Shown here one piece after another: positions 1 through 9,026 of a stretch of 64,000 bases of DNA (its first letter is position 1; the number at the start of each line of letters is the position of its first letter). The notes beneath the pieces are model-generated. The model was not told where the DNA came from, ran no database searches, and saw nothing but the letters and a program-made list of their open reading frames with translations. Source of the stretch: Gp6-AA40 sp963772955 (GTDB lineage Bacteria; Acidobacteriota; Vicinamibacteria; Vicinamibacterales; UBA2999); contig CAVYZF010000009.1 of assembly GCA_963772955.1 (NCBI GenBank), positions 1,426,001 through 1,490,000 of the forward strand, in the 5' to 3' direction. The position numbers and the translations under genes were made by a program.

Positions 1-1
1 C

Positions 2-748
2 GTCGCACCGGCGGCAGCAAGTGCGCCAGTTGCGCCTCAGCCCGCGCAGCCCAGGGCAGTCGCGCCGCAGGCAGCGCAGGTCAAGCAGCCTGCCGCCCCG
101 GCTCCGCAGGCGGTCGCGCCAGAGGTGCAGCCCGTGGTGGCGCAGGCTCCGGCGGCGCAGTCACCGGATCCCGCGAGCGTGAACGTGAAGCAGGCCGAAG
201 CGGATGTCGCTGACGTGTCGAAGGATCAGCGTCAGCTCGAGAAGGCCGCTCGTGAGCAGGCCGAGCGTGATGCGAAGGCTGCCGACAAAGTGCGCAAGGA
301 AGAGGCAAAGCGCGCCGCCGCAGCGCAGGCCAGGCAGGCCGAGCTCGATCGCGAGCAAGCGAAGAAGGACGCCGAGGCCGCGAAGGTCCAGGCGAAGAAG
401 GACGCGGAGGCCGCACAGCTTCAGGCCAAGCGTGATGCCGAGGCCGCGAAGCTGCAGGTCAAGCGCAACGCGGAGCTCGCCAGGCTGCAGGCGAAGCAGG
501 ATGCCGAGGCCGCGAAGACGCAGAGCAAGCAGGACACAGAGACTGCGCGTGCGCAGGCCGAGGCCGCGAGACTCCAGGCCAAGGCGGACCAGGAGGCCGA
601 GGCTGCCGCGCAGCGCCAGACGATGGATGTCCGGCGCGAGGCCGAGCGCGAAGCCGAGCGTCAGCGCGCGATCGATGCGGCGGCCGAACGGTTGCGGACC
701 GCCGAAGCCGAATACCAGGCCGAGTTGGCACGCCGAAGTCAACGCTGA
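2..748 (+). CDS. Ala/Pro-rich coiled-coil protein of the Tad locus (5' end outside window)
   Basis: The frame is open from base 2 without an obvious start, so the N-terminus lies outside the window. The visible part begins with about 50 residues rich in Ala, Pro, Gln and Val, as in a flexible linker. A long charged Ala/Lys/Glu/Gln segment follows that must form a continuous helix or coiled coil. Within it six 11-residue units of the type A-K-x-D-A-E-A-A-K-x-Q follow each other (bases 359-556). No catalytic motif or membrane segment is visible. It sits 27 bases upstream of cpaE in the same direction, so it probably belongs to the pilus operon and may be a structural or scaffolding part. I do not recognise a named family. 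Confidence 0.6.
   Translation, partial: VAPAAASAPVAPQPAQPRAVAPQAAQVKQPAAPAPQAVAPEVQPVVAQAPAAQSPDPASVNVKQAEADVADVSKDQRQLEKAAREQAERDAKAADKVRKEEAKRAAAAQARQAELDREQAKKDAEAAKVQAKKDAEAAQLQAKRDAEAAKLQVKRNAELARLQAKQDAEAAKTQSKQDTETARAQAEAARLQAKADQEAEAAAQRQTMDVRREAEREAERQRAIDAAAERLRTAEAEYQAELARRSQR
359..556 (+). repeat. six 33-base in-frame repeats encoding hendecads
   Basis: Units start at 359, 392, 425, 458, 491 and 524. Each encodes 11 residues with the pattern A/V/S-K-x-D/N-A/T-E-x-A-x-x-Q. A period of 11 residues is typical of right-handed or straight coiled coils. The third positions vary between units, so the repeat is kept at the protein level. Confidence 0.75.
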
Positions 749-775
749 GGAAATGTCTCATGTGGTGCAACTGAA

Positions 776-1951
776 ATGGCTCGACTCACAGGCTCCCTCT
801 ACACCCCCGATGATTCCTTTCGTACGGATGTCGCCACACTCCTGCGTACAACCGCAGTGCAGGTGTCGCTTGGTGACGAGCGCACGGCGCGAGCCGGCGC
901 TCCTCCCGACATCATCTTCGTAGACGGGCGCGTCGATCTCGACGAGTCGCTGCAGGCGGTTGAACGGCTGCGGGCGGAACATCCCGTCGCCGTCATTCTG
1001 TTCATGGCCGCCGAGGCGAATCCCGACCTTATCCTGCACGCGATGCGTGCGGGAGCGAACGAGTTCTTCGCATGGCCGCCTTCACGCAGCGCACTCGACG
1101 AGGCGCTTCAGCGCGCTGCGACCCGGCGCGCCGCATCACCTGCGGGTAAGCAGGACTCGAAGACGATTGTGTTCTTCGGTGCCAAGGGCGGCGCGGGCAC
1201 GACGACGATTGCGGTCAACTTCGGTGTCGACGTCGCACGCCTCAGGAAGCGGCCGACGCTCATCGTCGATTTGAAGCAGGGTCTCGGCGAGGTCACATTG
1301 TTCCTTGGCGTCCGCAGCCGTTACACGCTGCTCGACGCGCTGGACAACATGCATCGGCTGGATAGCGAGTTCATGCGCGAGCTCGTGGTCAAGCACAAGT
1401 CCGGCGTCGAGATCCTGGCCGGCTCCGACATCTTCGATCGTCCGAGCAGCAACGACACCGCCGGGCTCGAAGAGCTGTTCCGTCTCCTCGGCCGCCAGTA
1501 CCAGTACGTCATCGTCGACGCCGGATCGCAACTGAGTCCGGCGGCGGTTGCTGCGCTCTACACCGCGGATCAGATCTGCCTGATCGCATCGCCGGACGTG
1601 CCGTCGGTTCGTAACGCGCAGCGGCTGCTCGATCGCATCGGCCAGCTCGGAACCTCGGGCGACCGCGTGCGCCTGCTGCTGAATCGCGCCGCGGAACCGT
1701 ACCCGATTCCGCCCGCGCAGATCGAGAAAGCGGTTGGCCTTGCGATTTTCCAGACCTTCCTGAGCGACTACAAGACGGTGTCGACGGCGCTCAACTCCGG
1801 TGTGCCGATCGCGCTTGCCGGCAACAGCGAACTGGCGTCGCAGTTCGATGACTTCACCCGCCGGATCGTGGATCCGTCGGCGGTGGAAGCGGCCGCCGCG
1901 CCAGCCAAGCGTACGTCGCTTGACCTCCGGCGCCTGGCGTCGATGTGGTAA
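776..1951 (+). CDS. cpaE: CpaE/TadZ-like pilus assembly ATPase
   Basis: Tad pilus localisation protein of 391 residues. Residues 1-115 resemble a receiver domain: the aspartate lies in FVDGR and the helix-strand pattern is kept. Around residues 133-148 the deviant Walker A motif KGGAGTTT starts a MinD/ParA-type ATPase domain, and VIVDAGSQLSP corresponds to the ATPase switch region. Members of this family sit at the pole or membrane and recruit the secretion ATPase. The stop is six bases before cpaF. The gene order cpaE-cpaF-tadB-tadC is the usual one, which makes the call secure. Confidence 0.93.
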   Translation: MARLTGSLYTPDDSFRTDVATLLRTTAVQVSLGDERTARAGAPPDIIFVDGRVDLDESLQAVERLRAEHPVAVILFMAAEANPDLILHAMRAGANEFFAWPPSRSALDEALQRAATRRAASPAGKQDSKTIVFFGAKGGAGTTTIAVNFGVDVARLRKRPTLIVDLKQGLGEVTLFLGVRSRYTLLDALDNMHRLDSEFMRELVVKHKSGVEILAGSDIFDRPSSNDTAGLEELFRLLGRQYQYVIVDAGSQLSPAAVAALYTADQICLIASPDVPSVRNAQRLLDRIGQLGTSGDRVRLLLNRAAEPYPIPPAQIEKAVGLAIFQTFLSDYKTVSTALNSGVPIALAGNSELASQFDDFTRRIVDPSAVEAAAAPAKRTSLDLRRLASMW

Positions 1952-1957
1952 CCGATC

Positions 1958-3322
1958 ATGTTGCGTAGTAACGCCGCTCCCGTTGCACCTCCAACGTCTG
2001 GTCCGTCGCGGCTGTCGGCCGTGGCGACGCCGGCTCAGGCGGCGGTCCGCCAGCAGTACCTCGATCTGCGCGCGTCCGTTCACCGCAAGCTGCTCGGGCG
2101 TCTCAATCTCGAAGCGCTCGCGCACGTCGAGCGTTCGAAGGCAGAAGTCGAAATTCGCCAGCTCCTGGTGCAACTGCTCTCAGAGGAATCAGCGCCGCTG
2201 AGTCTCGCCGAGCGCGAGACGCTCTTCGCTGAAGTCCTCGACGACGTCTTTGGCCTCGGCCCGCTCGAGCCGCTCCTGCGCGATCCGAGCATCAACGACA
2301 TCCTGGTCAACACCTATAAGAACGTGTTCGTCGAGCGCAAGGGTGTCCTCGAGCGCGTCACGGCAACATTTCAGGACGATGCCCATCTCCTGCGAGTGAT
2401 CGACCGGATCGTGAGCCGCATTGGCCGCCGCGTCGACGACAGCTCGCCGATGGTCGACGCGCGCCTCGCGGATGGTTCGCGTGTCAACGCCATCATCCCG
2501 CCGCTCGCGGTCGATGGTCCGCTGCTCTCGATTCGCCGATTCCCGGCCGAGCGTCTCAAGGCCGACGACCTCGTCTCACTGGGCGCGATGACGAAGCCGA
2601 TGCTCGACTTCCTCTCGCACTGCGTCCGCTCGCATCTCAACTGCATCATCAGCGGCGGCACGGGCGCCGGCAAGACGACGCTGCTCAACGTGCTTTCGAG
2701 CTTCATCTCGTCGCGCGAGCGTATCGTGACGATTGAAGACGCCGCGGAACTCCAGCTTCACCAGGAGCACGTGGTCCGTCTGGAAACTCGTCCGCCCAAC
2801 GTCGAAGGAAAGGGCGCGATTCGCCAGCGCCAGCTCGTGGTCAACGCCCTGCGTATGCGGCCCGATCGCATCGTGGTTGGTGAGGTCCGCAGCGAAGAAG
2901 CGCTCGACATGCTCCAGGCGATGAACACCGGTCACGATGGGTCGTTGACCACGGTGCACGCCAACACGCCGCGCGACGCGCTGACCCGTATCGAAACGAT
3001 GATCGCGATGGGTGCGACGAACCTGCCGGACAAGGCCATGCGTCAGCAGATCGCGTCGGCCGTCCACCTCGTCGTCCAGCAGACGCGCCTGGCGGACGGC
3101 ACGCGCAAGGTGACCAGCATCTCCGAGATCACGGGGATGGAAGGTGACGTGATCACGATGCAGGAAATCTTCGTGTTCGAGAAGGCCGGCATCAGCAAGG
3201 AAGGAAAAGTCGTCGGGCGCTTCCGCGCAACCGGTGTCCGACCCAAGTGCTCCGAAAAGCTTCGTGCGGCCGGCATCGTGCTGCCGCCGGAGATGTTCGA
3301 AGGCATCACGGAGGTGCGGTAG
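1958..3322 (+). CDS. cpaF: CpaF/TadA secretion ATPase
   Basis: Type II/IV secretion-type hexameric ATPase (454 residues) that powers Tad pilin assembly at the inner membrane. An N-terminal domain precedes the core. Walker A is GGTGAGKTT near residue 232. The Asp-box region, the Walker B strand RIVVGEVR with its glutamate, and the His box TTVHANTPRDAL are all present. Length is normal for the family. The TAG stop shares its G with the GTG start of tadB, indicating translational coupling. Confidence 0.96.
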   Translation: MLRSNAAPVAPPTSGPSRLSAVATPAQAAVRQQYLDLRASVHRKLLGRLNLEALAHVERSKAEVEIRQLLVQLLSEESAPLSLAERETLFAEVLDDVFGLGPLEPLLRDPSINDILVNTYKNVFVERKGVLERVTATFQDDAHLLRVIDRIVSRIGRRVDDSSPMVDARLADGSRVNAIIPPLAVDGPLLSIRRFPAERLKADDLVSLGAMTKPMLDFLSHCVRSHLNCIISGGTGAGKTTLLNVLSSFISSRERIVTIEDAAELQLHQEHVVRLETRPPNVEGKGAIRQRQLVVNALRMRPDRIVVGEVRSEEALDMLQAMNTGHDGSLTTVHANTPRDALTRIETMIAMGATNLPDKAMRQQIASAVHLVVQQTRLADGTRKVTSISEITGMEGDVITMQEIFVFEKAGISKEGKVVGRFRATGVRPKCSEKLRAAGIVLPPEMFEGITEVR

Positions 3323-4287
3323 TGTTAGCGGCCCTCCTCGTCTTTGTCGTCGTCAGCGCGCTCGTGGCCGGCGCCGGCGTGTACGCGATGCGCCTCCCAG
3401 AAATCATGGCCAACCGCCGGATGGCGCGCCGCCTGGACGAAGTCTCCAAGCGCGGCGAGGCTGACGACGATCAGCCGCAGGCGTCATTCATCCGCGAGAA
3501 AAAGGCGGGACCACTGCCCGCGTTGGACAAGGCGTTCAGCGGGGCGAACTCGTCACTCGGTCGACTGATCGAGCAGTCCGGCGTCGTCGTCGCGCCGAGC
3601 ACGATCATCCTGGCGAGCATGATGCTCGCGCTCGTGTGCTCGATCGTGGCGCTCGCGCTCTTCAAGCAGCCGTTTGCCTGGCCCCTGGCCGCGGTCGCCG
3701 GCGCGATGATGCCGTGGCTGTGGCTTCGCCATCGCCGTTCGGCCCGCATGAAGCGATTCGAGGAGCAGTTCCCCGAGGCGCTCGATCTGCTATCGCGCGC
3801 GATTCGCGCAGGCCATGCGTTCCAGACCGCCATGGGCATGTGCGCGGATGAACTGCCGGCACCTGTTGGCGCCGAGTTCAAGAGGAGCTTCGACCAGCAG
3901 AACTTCGGTCTGCCGCTCAAGGACACCCTCCACGAGCTCACCGAGCGCGTGCCGATTCTCGACGTGAAGTTCTTCGTGACCGCGGTGCTGATTCAGCGTG
4001 AGACGGGCGGCAACCTCGCCGAGATTCTCGACAACCTTGCCCACGTCGTGCGCGAGCGCTTCAAGATTCTGCGCCAGGTCCGCGTCCACACGGCGCACGG
4101 GCGCTTCACGGGCTACGTGCTGATGGCGCTGCCGGCGGCCTTGGGCATCGTTCTGAGCTTCATCAATCCGGAGCACATGGACCTCCTGTTCCGGGAACGG
4201 ATGGGCCAGATGATGATTCTCGGCGCGATCGTCATGCAGACGATCGGCTACGTCTGGATTCGCAAGGTCATCAAGATCGAGGTGTAA
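3322..4287 (+). CDS. tadB: TadB inner-membrane pilus assembly protein
   Basis: Type II secretion F-domain protein of the Tad system, 321 residues. The GTG at 3322 overlaps the cpaF stop and gives an immediate membrane helix (LLVFVVVSALVAGAGVYA). An upstream ATG at 3247 would put a non-hydrophobic stretch inside cpaF and is rejected. Two further hydrophobic segments lie near residues 95-135 and two at the C-terminus. The T2SSF core contains FPEALDLLSRAIRAGHAFQT and ETGGNLAEILDNLA. It pairs with TadC to form the platform on which CpaF acts. Confidence 0.93.
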   Translation: MLAALLVFVVVSALVAGAGVYAMRLPEIMANRRMARRLDEVSKRGEADDDQPQASFIREKKAGPLPALDKAFSGANSSLGRLIEQSGVVVAPSTIILASMMLALVCSIVALALFKQPFAWPLAAVAGAMMPWLWLRHRRSARMKRFEEQFPEALDLLSRAIRAGHAFQTAMGMCADELPAPVGAEFKRSFDQQNFGLPLKDTLHELTERVPILDVKFFVTAVLIQRETGGNLAEILDNLAHVVRERFKILRQVRVHTAHGRFTGYVLMALPAALGIVLSFINPEHMDLLFRERMGQMMILGAIVMQTIGYVWIRKVIKIEV

Positions 4288-4289
4288 GC

Positions 4290-5192
4290 GTGATTCTCCT
4301 CCTTCCGCTGCTCGGATTTGTCTTCGTCTCGCTGTTGGTGGCAGGGGCGGCGATGTTTCTGTCGCCCAGCGGCAACGTCCTGATTCAGCGCCGCCTCGGT
4401 GAGATTCGTGGCGTTCCCGTCGACACACCGGCCTACGCCGACACCGCCGTCAAGACGCTGAAGCAGCTGGCCAAGTACGCACCGCAGTCGCCGTCGGAAC
4501 TGGGCAAGCTGCAGAAACGCCTCGTGGCTGCGGGGTATCGCAACAAGGAAGCGCGGACGATCTTCATCGGCATTCGCCTCGCGGTCGCGATCGCAACGTT
4601 TGTCGTGGCGTCGTCGCCGATCTTCGGCAGGCCGAACGTGTTCCTGGCCATCGGCGTGGCCGCGCTCGGCTATCTGCTTCCGAGCATGGTGCTCGGCCGG
4701 CTGGCAAAGAAGCGTCAGCACAAGATTCGCCTGTCGCTGGCGGACGTCCTCGACCTGCTGGTCGTGAGCGTCGAAGCGGGTCTCGGCCTCGACCAGGCGC
4801 TGCAGCGAGTGGGCGAGGAATTGGCGTCCACGCACCCGGACCTGTCCGAGGAACTGCGGCTGGTCAACCTCGAAATGCGTGCCGGCAAGGCACGCGCGGA
4901 AGCGCTGCGGAATCTCGCGGATCGCACCGGCGTCGACGACCTCTCCTCGCTGGCGGCGATGCTGATTCAGACGGACAAGTTCGGCACCAGCGTCGCGCAG
5001 TCACTGCGCGTGCACTCCGACACGCTCCGCACGAAGCGTCGGCAGCGCGCTGAAGAGGCCGCCGCCAAGACCGGCGTGAAGATGGTGTTCCCGCTCGTGT
5101 TCTGCATCTTCCCGGCGATCTGGGTCGTGACGATCGGGCCCGCGGCGATTCGCTTCGTGCAGGTCCTCTTTCCGATGGCGCAGCAGCAATGA
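4290..5192 (+). CDS. tadC: TadC inner-membrane pilus assembly protein
   Basis: Second T2SSF-domain platform protein, 300 residues, starting at GTG two bases after tadB. The N-terminal helix is followed by a hydrophobic pair near residues 90-140. The cytoplasmic F-domain carries LADVLDLLVVSVEAGLGLDQ and TDKFGTSVAQSLRVHSD, and a C-terminal helix ends the protein. ATGA overlap with the next gene (5189-5192) suggests coupled translation. Confidence 0.93.
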   Translation: MILLLPLLGFVFVSLLVAGAAMFLSPSGNVLIQRRLGEIRGVPVDTPAYADTAVKTLKQLAKYAPQSPSELGKLQKRLVAAGYRNKEARTIFIGIRLAVAIATFVVASSPIFGRPNVFLAIGVAALGYLLPSMVLGRLAKKRQHKIRLSLADVLDLLVVSVEAGLGLDQALQRVGEELASTHPDLSEELRLVNLEMRAGKARAEALRNLADRTGVDDLSSLAAMLIQTDKFGTSVAQSLRVHSDTLRTKRRQRAEEAAAKTGVKMVFPLVFCIFPAIWVVTIGPAAIRFVQVLFPMAQQQ

Positions 5193-6565
5193 CGACGGCA
5201 GCAGCAGTCACAGCGCCGACGCTCGACGATATCCGTACGACGGCACCACAGGTGCCGACGACGCTGGAGCAGACCGGGCTGACGACCGATATGGTCGAGC
5301 AGCTCATTGTCAAGACGCTGTACGGCGGCGAACTGACCGGTTTGATGCTCGCCGATCGGCTGCGTCTGCCCTTCACGATCATCGAGCCGATCCTCGAGCG
5401 AATTCGCGTCGAGCGACTGATCGAAGTGCGCGGCGGGACGTCGACGGCGAGCTACCGGTACACGCCGACCGACCTCGGACGCGATCGCGCGCAGCAGTAC
5501 TTCGCGATCAACCAGTACACCGGCGCGGCGCCGGTGCCTCTTGCGACCTACGTCGCGCAGATGCGTGCGCTCGCCGCGTCGCGCGGGTATATCGATCGCG
5601 AACGGCTGCGTAAGGGTTTCGCGCACCTCATCGTCCCTGACGGGGTACTCGAGCAACTCGGGCCGGCCGCTAACGCGAACAAGGCGATCTTCCTGTACGG
5701 GCCTCCAGGCAACGGCAAGACGGTGCTTGCCGAAGGGCTGTCGCGGACGCTTGGCGGCGACATGTACATGCCGTACGCCATCGAGATCGAAGGTCACGTC
5801 ATCACGATGTACGACCCGATCAGCCACGAGGCGCTCGACGCCGATGTGCCCGACGCGACCAGCATCATCGCGGCTGCGCCGCGCGATCGTCGCTGGGTCC
5901 GCATCCGTCGACCGGTGGTGATCGTCGGCGGCGAGCTCACGCTCGACATGCTCGACCTCACGTTCAACCCGCTCGCGAAGTTCTACGACGCGCCGCTGCA
6001 GCTCAAGGCCAACGGCGGGATCTTCCTGGTGGACGACTTCGGCCGCCAGCGCATGCGGCCCGAGGATCTGCTCAATCGCTGGATCGTGCCACTCGAGAGC
6101 CGGGTCGACTACCTGACGCTCCATACCGGCAAGAAATTCCAGGTGCCGTTCGACGTGTTGACGGTGTTCGCGACCAACCTCGACCCGGCATCGCTGGCCG
6201 ACGAAGCATTCCTTCGTCGTATTCCGTACAAGATCGCGATCCAGGACCCGACGATCGAAGACTTCACGCGCATCCTCGAGCTGAACTGCCGGCGCCGCGA
6301 CCTCCGCTTCCATCCGGTCATGGCGGCGTACCTGCATCGGCGGCACTACGTGCCAACGAACCGCGCACTCCGCGCGTGTCACCCACGCGACCTGCTCGAT
6401 CAGGTCACCGCGCTCTGCCGCTATCGCGGCATCGAGCCGGTCCTCAACCGCGACATGCTCGACGCAGCGTGCGAGGCCTATTTCCTCGACGACACGGTGT
6501 CTCATCCGGAGCCCGCAAAAGTTCGTACACGACGAAAGCGGGGCGCTCCAGTCGAGGTGAGGTGA
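5189..6565 (+). CDS. AAA+ ATPase with N-terminal winged helix, Tad-linked
   Basis: Protein of 458 residues. The first 100 residues read as a winged-helix module (GGELTGLMLADRLRLPF through the YTPTDLGRDRA beta wing). An AAA+ domain follows with Walker A GPPGNGKT near residue 171 and Walker B GIFLVDDFGRQ near 277. The sensor segment VFATNLDP comes next, then a C-terminal lid. Overlap with tadC (ATGA) and with the DUF192 gene (TGATG) puts it in the same operon. Its role is not known to me; a regulator or remodeller tied to pilus expression or assembly is inference. Confidence 0.8.
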   Translation: MTTAAAVTAPTLDDIRTTAPQVPTTLEQTGLTTDMVEQLIVKTLYGGELTGLMLADRLRLPFTIIEPILERIRVERLIEVRGGTSTASYRYTPTDLGRDRAQQYFAINQYTGAAPVPLATYVAQMRALAASRGYIDRERLRKGFAHLIVPDGVLEQLGPAANANKAIFLYGPPGNGKTVLAEGLSRTLGGDMYMPYAIEIEGHVITMYDPISHEALDADVPDATSIIAAAPRDRRWVRIRRPVVIVGGELTLDMLDLTFNPLAKFYDAPLQLKANGGIFLVDDFGRQRMRPEDLLNRWIVPLESRVDYLTLHTGKKFQVPFDVLTVFATNLDPASLADEAFLRRIPYKIAIQDPTIEDFTRILELNCRRRDLRFHPVMAAYLHRRHYVPTNRALRACHPRDLLDQVTALCRYRGIEPVLNRDMLDAACEAYFLDDTVSHPEPAKVRTRRKRGAPVEVR

Positions 6566-6975
6566 TGACGGCACCCCGGATGGCATTGGTCAATCAGCGC
6601 ACGGACGAAGCGCTTGCCGACCGTATCGAGCTTGCGGTCACGCGCAGCGATCGGCGCAAAGGTCTGCTCGGGCGCGAAGTCTTCGAAACCTCGAGCGCGT
6701 TGATCATCGCGCCCTGTTTCTCGATTCACACGATGTTCATGCGGTTCGACATCGACGCCGTGTTCGTCGACGACGACGGGCGCGCGGTGAAGGTGGTGCA
6801 GGGCATGGCGCCGTGGAGAATCGCGGTCGAGCCGTTCGCGCACGCCGTCGTTGAACTGCCGGCCGGCAGCCTGCGCGACCGTCCGGTTGATGTGGGCGAT
6901 CGCCTCTACCTCGTGAACAGCGGTGGGGAACGTGTGGGGCTCTCGCTGTCCGATTTGAGGGAACGCGTGTGCTGA
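6565..6975 (+). CDS. DUF192 family protein
   Basis: Protein of 136 residues starting at the ATG that overlaps the upstream TGA. It shows the DUF192 pattern: a core beginning RRKGLLGR, then the block CFSIHTMFMRFDIDAVFVD, then VELPAGS near the C-terminus. DUF192 proteins are small beta-rich proteins of unknown biochemical role that often sit in or beside pilus and secretion loci. It lacks a signal peptide here, although many family members have one. The stop overlaps the next start by seven bases. Confidence 0.85.
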   Translation: MTAPRMALVNQRTDEALADRIELAVTRSDRRKGLLGREVFETSSALIIAPCFSIHTMFMRFDIDAVFVDDDGRAVKVVQGMAPWRIAVEPFAHAVVELPAGSLRDRPVDVGDRLYLVNSGGERVGLSLSDLRERVC

Positions 6976-8324
6976 GCCGCGCGCCGCAGCCCGAAGTGTC
7001 CGGGCAGCAATACGCCGTCGTCCTGGTGAACGAGGATCAGCTCAATCAGCTGATGAAGCGCCCTGCGATGCGTCAGGTCAATTCGCGTGTCCTGGCGCAA
7101 GATGCCTACTCGCGCTACGAAAGACTCAAGCGCCGCACGACTGCGGTCGCCATTCTGCTGCTGGTGCTCGTCGCCGGTGGCCTCGCGTGGGTGTTCGTGC
7201 CTCAGCCCGCGATGGCGTCGATGTTCGACTGGTCGAAGCCCGCGGCGATTCCGACGCTCTATACCGGCGCCAGCTTCAGCGTGACGATTGCCTCGGTCGA
7301 CAGCTCGGACGGTGCCAACGTTGCAGCATCGCGCGTCCGCACGCTGGGGCTGCCGGCGTTCACGCGTCGCTCGCCTGGCAAGTATCAGGTCTATCAGGCG
7401 ATGGTCGGTCCATTCGCATCGCTCGACGAGGCTGAGAAGGCACAGCGAAATCTCGGGACGCTCGGCTACAAGGCCGCGCGGATCTTCGTCGACGAGTCGC
7501 TGCGTACGGCGCCTCGCGGAGAGCAGCCGCTCATCGATACGTCGGCGGCCAATCCGGGAGTGCTGCTGCTCGGCGCGCCCGATCGGCTGTCGCTCGTGTT
7601 CGAGATGCAGTCCGAGCCGCGTCAGGTGACTTCGTCACGACCTGATGGCCTCACGCTCCAGATCGACGCTGGCCCGATGACCACGCCGGCACAGCCGCAA
7701 CAGTGGAGCGCCCCGGACGGCGTTCACCTGCTGCACACCGTATCGATTGAAGCGTCATCGGCCCAGGGCGGCTTGAACTACCTGCGCGCGCGAATCGCAC
7801 TGCCGGAGTTTGCGAAGGCCAACGTGCGAACCGAGGGCCGTCGCGTCTACGTCGACCTCACCTGGCCGCGCGAGGAGGAGGATGCGCGCGCGCCGCGACG
7901 GATGACGGTCATTCAAGAGGGTGATCGTTCAGCGGCGCCTGCGCAGAGCGAGTCCGCCAGTGCCGCGGCGAAGCCAGGTGCTTCGACGACACAGGGCGAG
8001 GAAGCGCGTTACCGGGAGGCCATCGCGCCGATCCATAGCCGCTTACGGGAAGTTCGCCCGTTCTATCTGTCGGCGACTCAATCGGGATCGCCTGACGTCT
8101 ACAAGGCGATTGACCAGACACTTGCGACGCTGGAGGCCTCGATCACGTCGATGACGGTGCCGGCATCAGAAGCGGGACAGCATCAGTTGCTGCTCGCGGC
8201 GACGCGAGCTGCCCGTGAGGGACTGGATCCCCTGTTCGCGGGAGATCGAGTCGCGCATGCGCAGAAGACCCTCGTGATGTTCGAAGGCGCGATGGCCGCG
8301 CCTGTCGTCGTCGCCGCTCCGTAG
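6969..8324 (+). CDS. SPOR-domain membrane protein ending the Tad operon
   Basis: Protein of 451 residues. A cytoplasmic N-terminus of about 60 residues precedes one membrane helix (TAVAILLLVLVAGGLAWVF). A SPOR-like domain follows around residues 90-180 (FSVTIASVDSSDGANVAASR, YQAMVGPFASLDEAEKAQRNL). Next is a beta-rich AMIN-like segment near 190-300, then a Ser/Ala-rich linker and a helical C-terminus. SPOR domains bind denuded peptidoglycan, so the protein probably anchors the pilus machine to the wall or sits at septa. The GTG start at 6969 is supported by operon overlap. Confidence 0.72.
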   Translation: MLSRAPQPEVSGQQYAVVLVNEDQLNQLMKRPAMRQVNSRVLAQDAYSRYERLKRRTTAVAILLLVLVAGGLAWVFVPQPAMASMFDWSKPAAIPTLYTGASFSVTIASVDSSDGANVAASRVRTLGLPAFTRRSPGKYQVYQAMVGPFASLDEAEKAQRNLGTLGYKAARIFVDESLRTAPRGEQPLIDTSAANPGVLLLGAPDRLSLVFEMQSEPRQVTSSRPDGLTLQIDAGPMTTPAQPQQWSAPDGVHLLHTVSIEASSAQGGLNYLRARIALPEFAKANVRTEGRRVYVDLTWPREEEDARAPRRMTVIQEGDRSAAPAQSESASAAAKPGASTTQGEEARYREAIAPIHSRLREVRPFYLSATQSGSPDVYKAIDQTLATLEASITSMTVPASEAGQHQLLLAATRAAREGLDPLFAGDRVAHAQKTLVMFEGAMAAPVVVAAP

Positions 8325-8335
8325 AGCGATCTTGA

Positions 8336-8350
8336 AGGGGTCTGACCCCT
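8336..8350 (+). repeat. GGGGTC-type palindrome (REP-like element)
   Basis: AGGGGTC-T-GACCCCT is a perfect 7-base inverted repeat around one base. It lies in the 34-base gap between convergent genes. The same core occurs in a longer hairpin at 33984-34029. It could act as a terminator-like stem for both genes. Confidence 0.6.
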
Positions 8351-8358
8351 GCAGGGTT

Positions 8359-9012
8359 TTACACCGCCAACCAGACACCACCCACGACAATCGCCAGCAG
8401 GGCCGCGGCGGTCATCATCACGCGATACGCGCGTGGGCCGTGGATGCCGCGAACCGCGATCGTTCCAACGGCCGCGGCGAACATCGTCATCGCGGCGATC
8501 GTGCCGAGGCCGAAGGCGGCGATGTAGAGGATGGCTGCAGTCGTTGTCGGCAACGCGAGCGCGGGCAGCACGCCCAGGAAGTGCGAGCTCCCGGCGACGC
8601 CGTGCAGGACGCCCATACAGAACGAGGCGTGCGCGTGTCCCAGCCGGCGAATCCAGACAGGTCCCGCTTGCACATGGATGTGGTCATGGATGCGCTCGCC
8701 GTGCTGATGCGGTGCTGGCCCGACGCGCAGGCAGCGACTGAGTGCCCAGAGACCGATGCCGATCAGCGCGGCTCCAACGACGCGCTCGCCCCATGCAGAG
8801 AGGATGTCGATCGGCGGCAGGAGCTCGCGAAGCATCACAGCCAGGAGAGCGACGACGACGACGCCAGAGGCGTGACCGAGTCCCCAGGTCCATCCGGCGA
8901 TCCAGCTCTTGCGACGTCCGTCGAGGGCAAGAGGAGCGACCGCGGCGAGATGATCGGGGCCGGAGAGCACGTGAAAGAGACCAGCAAGCGCGCCGGTCAC
9001 GACGGTCAGCAT
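8359..9012 (-). CDS. NicO/UreH-like polytopic metal transporter
   Basis: Membrane protein of 217 residues with about six hydrophobic segments. The first helix holds an H-x5-D-H pattern (FHVLSGPDHLAAV) like the metal-binding helix of nickel/cobalt transporters of the NicO/UreH/RcnA group. A histidine-rich cytoplasmic loop (HQHGERIHDHIH, then GHAHASF) is also typical. Nickel or another transition metal is the likely substrate, but no urease or hydrogenase gene is nearby to confirm it. It stands alone, 14 bases downstream of the SDR gene on the same strand. Confidence 0.65.
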   Translation of the reverse strand: MLTVVTGALAGLFHVLSGPDHLAAVAPLALDGRRKSWIAGWTWGLGHASGVVVVALLAVMLRELLPPIDILSAWGERVVGAALIGIGLWALSRCLRVGPAPHQHGERIHDHIHVQAGPVWIRRLGHAHASFCMGVLHGVAGSSHFLGVLPALALPTTTAAILYIAAFGLGTIAAMTMFAAAVGTIAVRGIHGPRAYRVMMTAAALLAIVVGGVWLAV

Positions 9013-9026
9013 TCGTGAACTCCCAA

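Noticed and set aside
4967..6586. 539-codon minus-strand frame opposite tadC and the AAA+ gene
   Set aside because: The opposite strand encodes well-supported proteins with motifs; the antisense product is low-complexity and family-less.
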